Positions 30,718-32,389 of a stretch of 32,389 nt of DNA are shown piece by piece. Source of the DNA: Deltaproteobacteria bacterium (GTDB lineage: Bacteria > Desulfobacterota > Dissulfuribacteria > Dissulfuribacterales > QOAL01); contig JALVQQ010000206.1 in NCBI GenBank assembly GCA_027025395.1, positions 1 to 32,389 of the forward strand, given 5' to 3'. Positions within the stretch are counted from its first letter, which is position 1. Every line of letters starts with the position of its first letter. The notes beneath the pieces were generated by a model that was given only the letters and a program-made list of their open reading frames with translations, searched no databases and was not told where the DNA came from. Both the position numbers and the translations under genes were made by a program.

Positions 30718-31698
30718 TCATTCAGAGAATATACGGACACAGTTCCTGCCTGATTTTTTGGCGGCAGAGAGAGCCATCTCAGCACGGTCAACCACCTCTT
30801 CAGCAGTCATCGCTGGTTTCCAGCAGGATATCCCGCACGACGTGGTAACCTTTATCCTTGTTTTCCCGCCGTCCGCAATCATCACCGTTTTGGCAAGCTG
30901 GCTCTGAAATGACTCAACATGCCTTAAAGCCTCGTCAATTTGAATCCCGGGCATGATTACGGCAAATTCATCACCGCCATACCTGTAAACTGAACCGCTG
31001 GCGGTAAAGTGATTTTTTGTAAGCAGGCCAAGCTGCCTGAGTATGGCGTCGCCTATGGGGTGTCCATAGGTGTCGTTGATTTGCCTGAAGTTGTCTATGT
31101 CAATCACTGCAAGGCAGAAACCCTTGTTGCTGTCGGCATCACGGTTTGCCGCCTCGGTAATCTCCTGTATGTCATGATGCCAGGTTTGGGCGTTGTATGT
31201 TCCGCTCAGATTGTCCAGGTCTATCTCTTCTGCAAGCAGGCCAAGTTTTTTCCTGTGCTGCCGTATGTCCAGCATTGCGTTGCCGATTTTTCTTGTATAT
31301 TCGTTGCCTGCATCAAGAAATGAATTGATGTTCCGGCCAAGTTTTTCCCCCTGCTTTTCATCAATGGCCTTTATAAAGTCGTTGATGGCTTCAAATTCCT
31401 TTTCAAGGAGCGCGAGGCTTTTGAGGGCATCGGTTTCAAAATCCTTGAGGATCTTTTCTGCTCCATCCAGTGAGTCGCCGGCAGAAGTCATGATGGCCTT
31501 CAGCCTTGCGCGGCATTCAGCCTGATCGGTCATGACTTCCTGGAGAACAGTATCCTTTTTGAGTCTGGTTGCCACCTGCATAAACTCGCGTTCATAGCAC
31601 TGGGGCAGGGGAGGGGTGTTGTCACTGACAAGGTTGTGGAGGGATTGCCTGGCGACCTCGGATATGTCTGTCAAAATTTTGGTCCAGTTGTTGTTCAT
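30718..31698 (-). CDS. GGDEF-domain diguanylate cyclase (soluble)
   Basis: 326 residues. The C-terminal GGDEF domain (~160-326) has the intact active site GGDEF at 241-245 in 'VYRYGGDEFAVIMPG', the metal Asp in 'LAVIDIDNFRQINDTYGHPIGD' (in part 'AVIDIDNFRQINDTYGH'), and 'AEMALSAAKKSGRN'. No RxxD inhibitory site is found at the expected place before GGDEF ('TASG' there), so feedback by c-di-GMP may be absent. The N-terminal ~155 residues look helical, with no membrane segment; I do not recognise a sensor domain. The ATG at 31698 has GGGAG upstream; the frame extends 44 codons further without homology. Confidence 0.92.
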   Translation of the reverse strand: MNNNWTKILTDISEVARQSLHNLVSDNTPPLPQCYEREFMQVATRLKKDTVLQEVMTDQAECRARLKAIMTSAGDSLDGAEKILKDFETDALKSLALLEKEFEAINDFIKAIDEKQGEKLGRNINSFLDAGNEYTRKIGNAMLDIRQHRKKLGLLAEEIDLDNLSGTYNAQTWHHDIQEITEAANRDADSNKGFCLAVIDIDNFRQINDTYGHPIGDAILRQLGLLTKNHFTASGSVYRYGGDEFAVIMPGIQIDEALRHVESFQSQLAKTVMIADGGKTRIKVTTSCGISCWKPAMTAEEVVDRAEMALSAAKKSGRNCVRIFSE

Positions 31699-32281
31699 GT
31701 TTGCTCCCGTCCTGGTTGCATGCCGGATTCTTTTCTCGCAGCGCTGTCTGAAATTACCTGGTGTCCATCCAGAAATGGTTAATTTGATGGCCATTAAGAA
31801 TTGCGGATTTTTTGCAAAAAAGCAAAACAATCAACCCTAGCCCTGCAGCAACCATGATCCACGGGCTGTCCGTGCAATAGGGCACTCCTCAGAGCAAACT
31901 CACTGAAAGCAATGGCAATACGGTTTTCTGGCGCTTTCCGAATATAAATATATCCAATCCAATTGAGCCGAATAGAGCCCAGGCACAAGCATTGAAGCGT
32001 TTATTGAAATCCTCGACTCCCAGCCTTCAGGCAGGAAGAGACAATCGGTTAATTCTTTGTGATTCCGGCACATCATATCACCCTCAACGCAACTCTGGAG
32101 GCGTTGAGGGCGGGATGCTTTGTATTCAGTTATCTTTGTGAGGGCTTTTTCAGGGTTCCAATCGTCAAATTCATTCAAGGCTATCTCATCAGGATTGATA
32201 GATTCACACCTATGGCCTCATTGATGCCTGATAAGTTATCCAGTCAAAGTTGTCTTTCCTGAGCAATAAGGGTCAATCATT
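31699..32281. other. Non-coding spacer at the right end
   Basis: About 580 bp upstream of the diguanylate cyclase and of the gene beginning at 32282. No convincing gene; short frames on both strands lack ribosome sites. It contains a palindromic A/T run, T6-GC-A6 (31808-31821), and a perfect 10-bp inverted repeat at 32081-32110. Confidence 0.55.
32081..32110. repeat. Perfect 10-bp inverted repeat
   Basis: CCCTCAACGC (32081-32090), a 10-nt loop, and GCGTTGAGGG (32101-32110). No T tract follows on either strand, so it is unlikely to be a simple terminator. It could be a dispersed repeat, an element end, or an RNA hairpin. Confidence 0.75.
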
Positions 32282-32389
32282 ATGATTAAAACGGGTAAAT
32301 GTGTTGCTCTATCAATCAATCTGGCTATTTTTTCATGGCTATACATACTTCATGCCCCAGCCGTGAAATTACTGACCATGCCGCAAACC
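32282..32389 (+). CDS. N-terminal start of a probable exported protein (truncated by window)
   Basis: An open frame from ATG at 32282 to the last base (36 codons). AAGGG lies about nine bases upstream. The start has two Lys residues, then a hydrophobic stretch 'CVALSINLAIFSWLYILHAP', which looks like a signal peptide or membrane anchor. Nothing downstream is visible, so no function can be given. Confidence 0.4.
   Translation, partial: MIKTGKCVALSINLAIFSWLYILHAPAVKLLTMPQT

Noticed and set aside
31900-32178. 92-codon minus-strand frame near the right end
   Set aside because: TTG start, no ribosome site, no homology, and it runs through the 10-bp inverted repeat; treated as non-coding.
1-32389. 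CRISPR array, transposase, integrase or phage genes
   Set aside because: I looked for regularly spaced repeats and for DDE, recombinase and structural phage motifs and saw none; the window reads as ordinary chromosomal sequence.

Overview
The window looks like chromosome of a Gram-negative, flagellated, probably anaerobic bacterium, most likely a member of the Desulfobacterota (the old Deltaproteobacteria). The evidence is a multiheme c-type cytochrome next to a chemoreceptor with a haem motif, an archaeal/anaerobe-style split glutamate synthase rich in 4Fe-4S clusters, lipid A arabinose-modification genes (an outer membrane), and a secG-tRNA-Leu(GAG) junction as in proteobacteria. The taxon is an inference from gene content only. 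No transposase, phage gene, CRISPR array or rRNA was seen.

Layout, plus strand, 1-10.2 kb: the 3' end of mnmA overlaps mtaB (two tRNA modification enzymes). Next come a 1431-residue protein with a C-terminal PEP/pyruvate-dikinase-like module and an unrecognised ~900-residue N-terminal region, then gap, pgk and tpiA (lower glycolysis), secG, and tRNA-Leu(GAG), closed by a clear terminator. From 10.2 to 12.3 kb are a small Cys-rich protein translationally coupled to an atypical HAD-fold protein, and a 98-residue orphan behind a good sigma70-type promoter.

12.3-16.1 kb: feoA (minus) and a SLOG/DUF2493 gene (plus) diverge from a 312-bp spacer with a strong hairpin. Next, on the minus strand, is an operon of a periplasmic tetraheme cytochrome c and a haem-motif chemoreceptor, ended by a terminator. 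About 200 bp upstream of the cytochrome is a near-consensus sigma28 (FliA) flagellar promoter, tying this redox pair to the motility regulon. I consider this one of the two most interesting items.

16.2-22.4 kb, minus strand: a probable long operon bioA-bioB-chrA-SMR transporter-arnB-arnD, joining biotin synthesis, chromate transport and part of the L-Ara4N lipid A pathway. 22.5-27.6 kb, minus strand: a three-gene split glutamate synthase (class II amidotransferase; ferredoxin-FMN synthase; GXGXG-GltD-ferredoxin fusion) ending at a strong terminator. 28.3-30.6 kb, plus strand: a DHH phosphoesterase and a divergent GlgC-like nucleotidyltransferase. 30.7-31.7 kb, minus strand: a diguanylate cyclase. 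The last ~600 bp are mostly non-coding, with an inverted repeat and the start of a probable exported protein running off the end.

The second main novelty candidate is the 1431-residue dikinase-like protein beside the glycolytic genes: it keeps the ATP-grasp and swivelling-histidine domains but lacks the PEP-binding barrel, so its phosphate acceptor is unknown.
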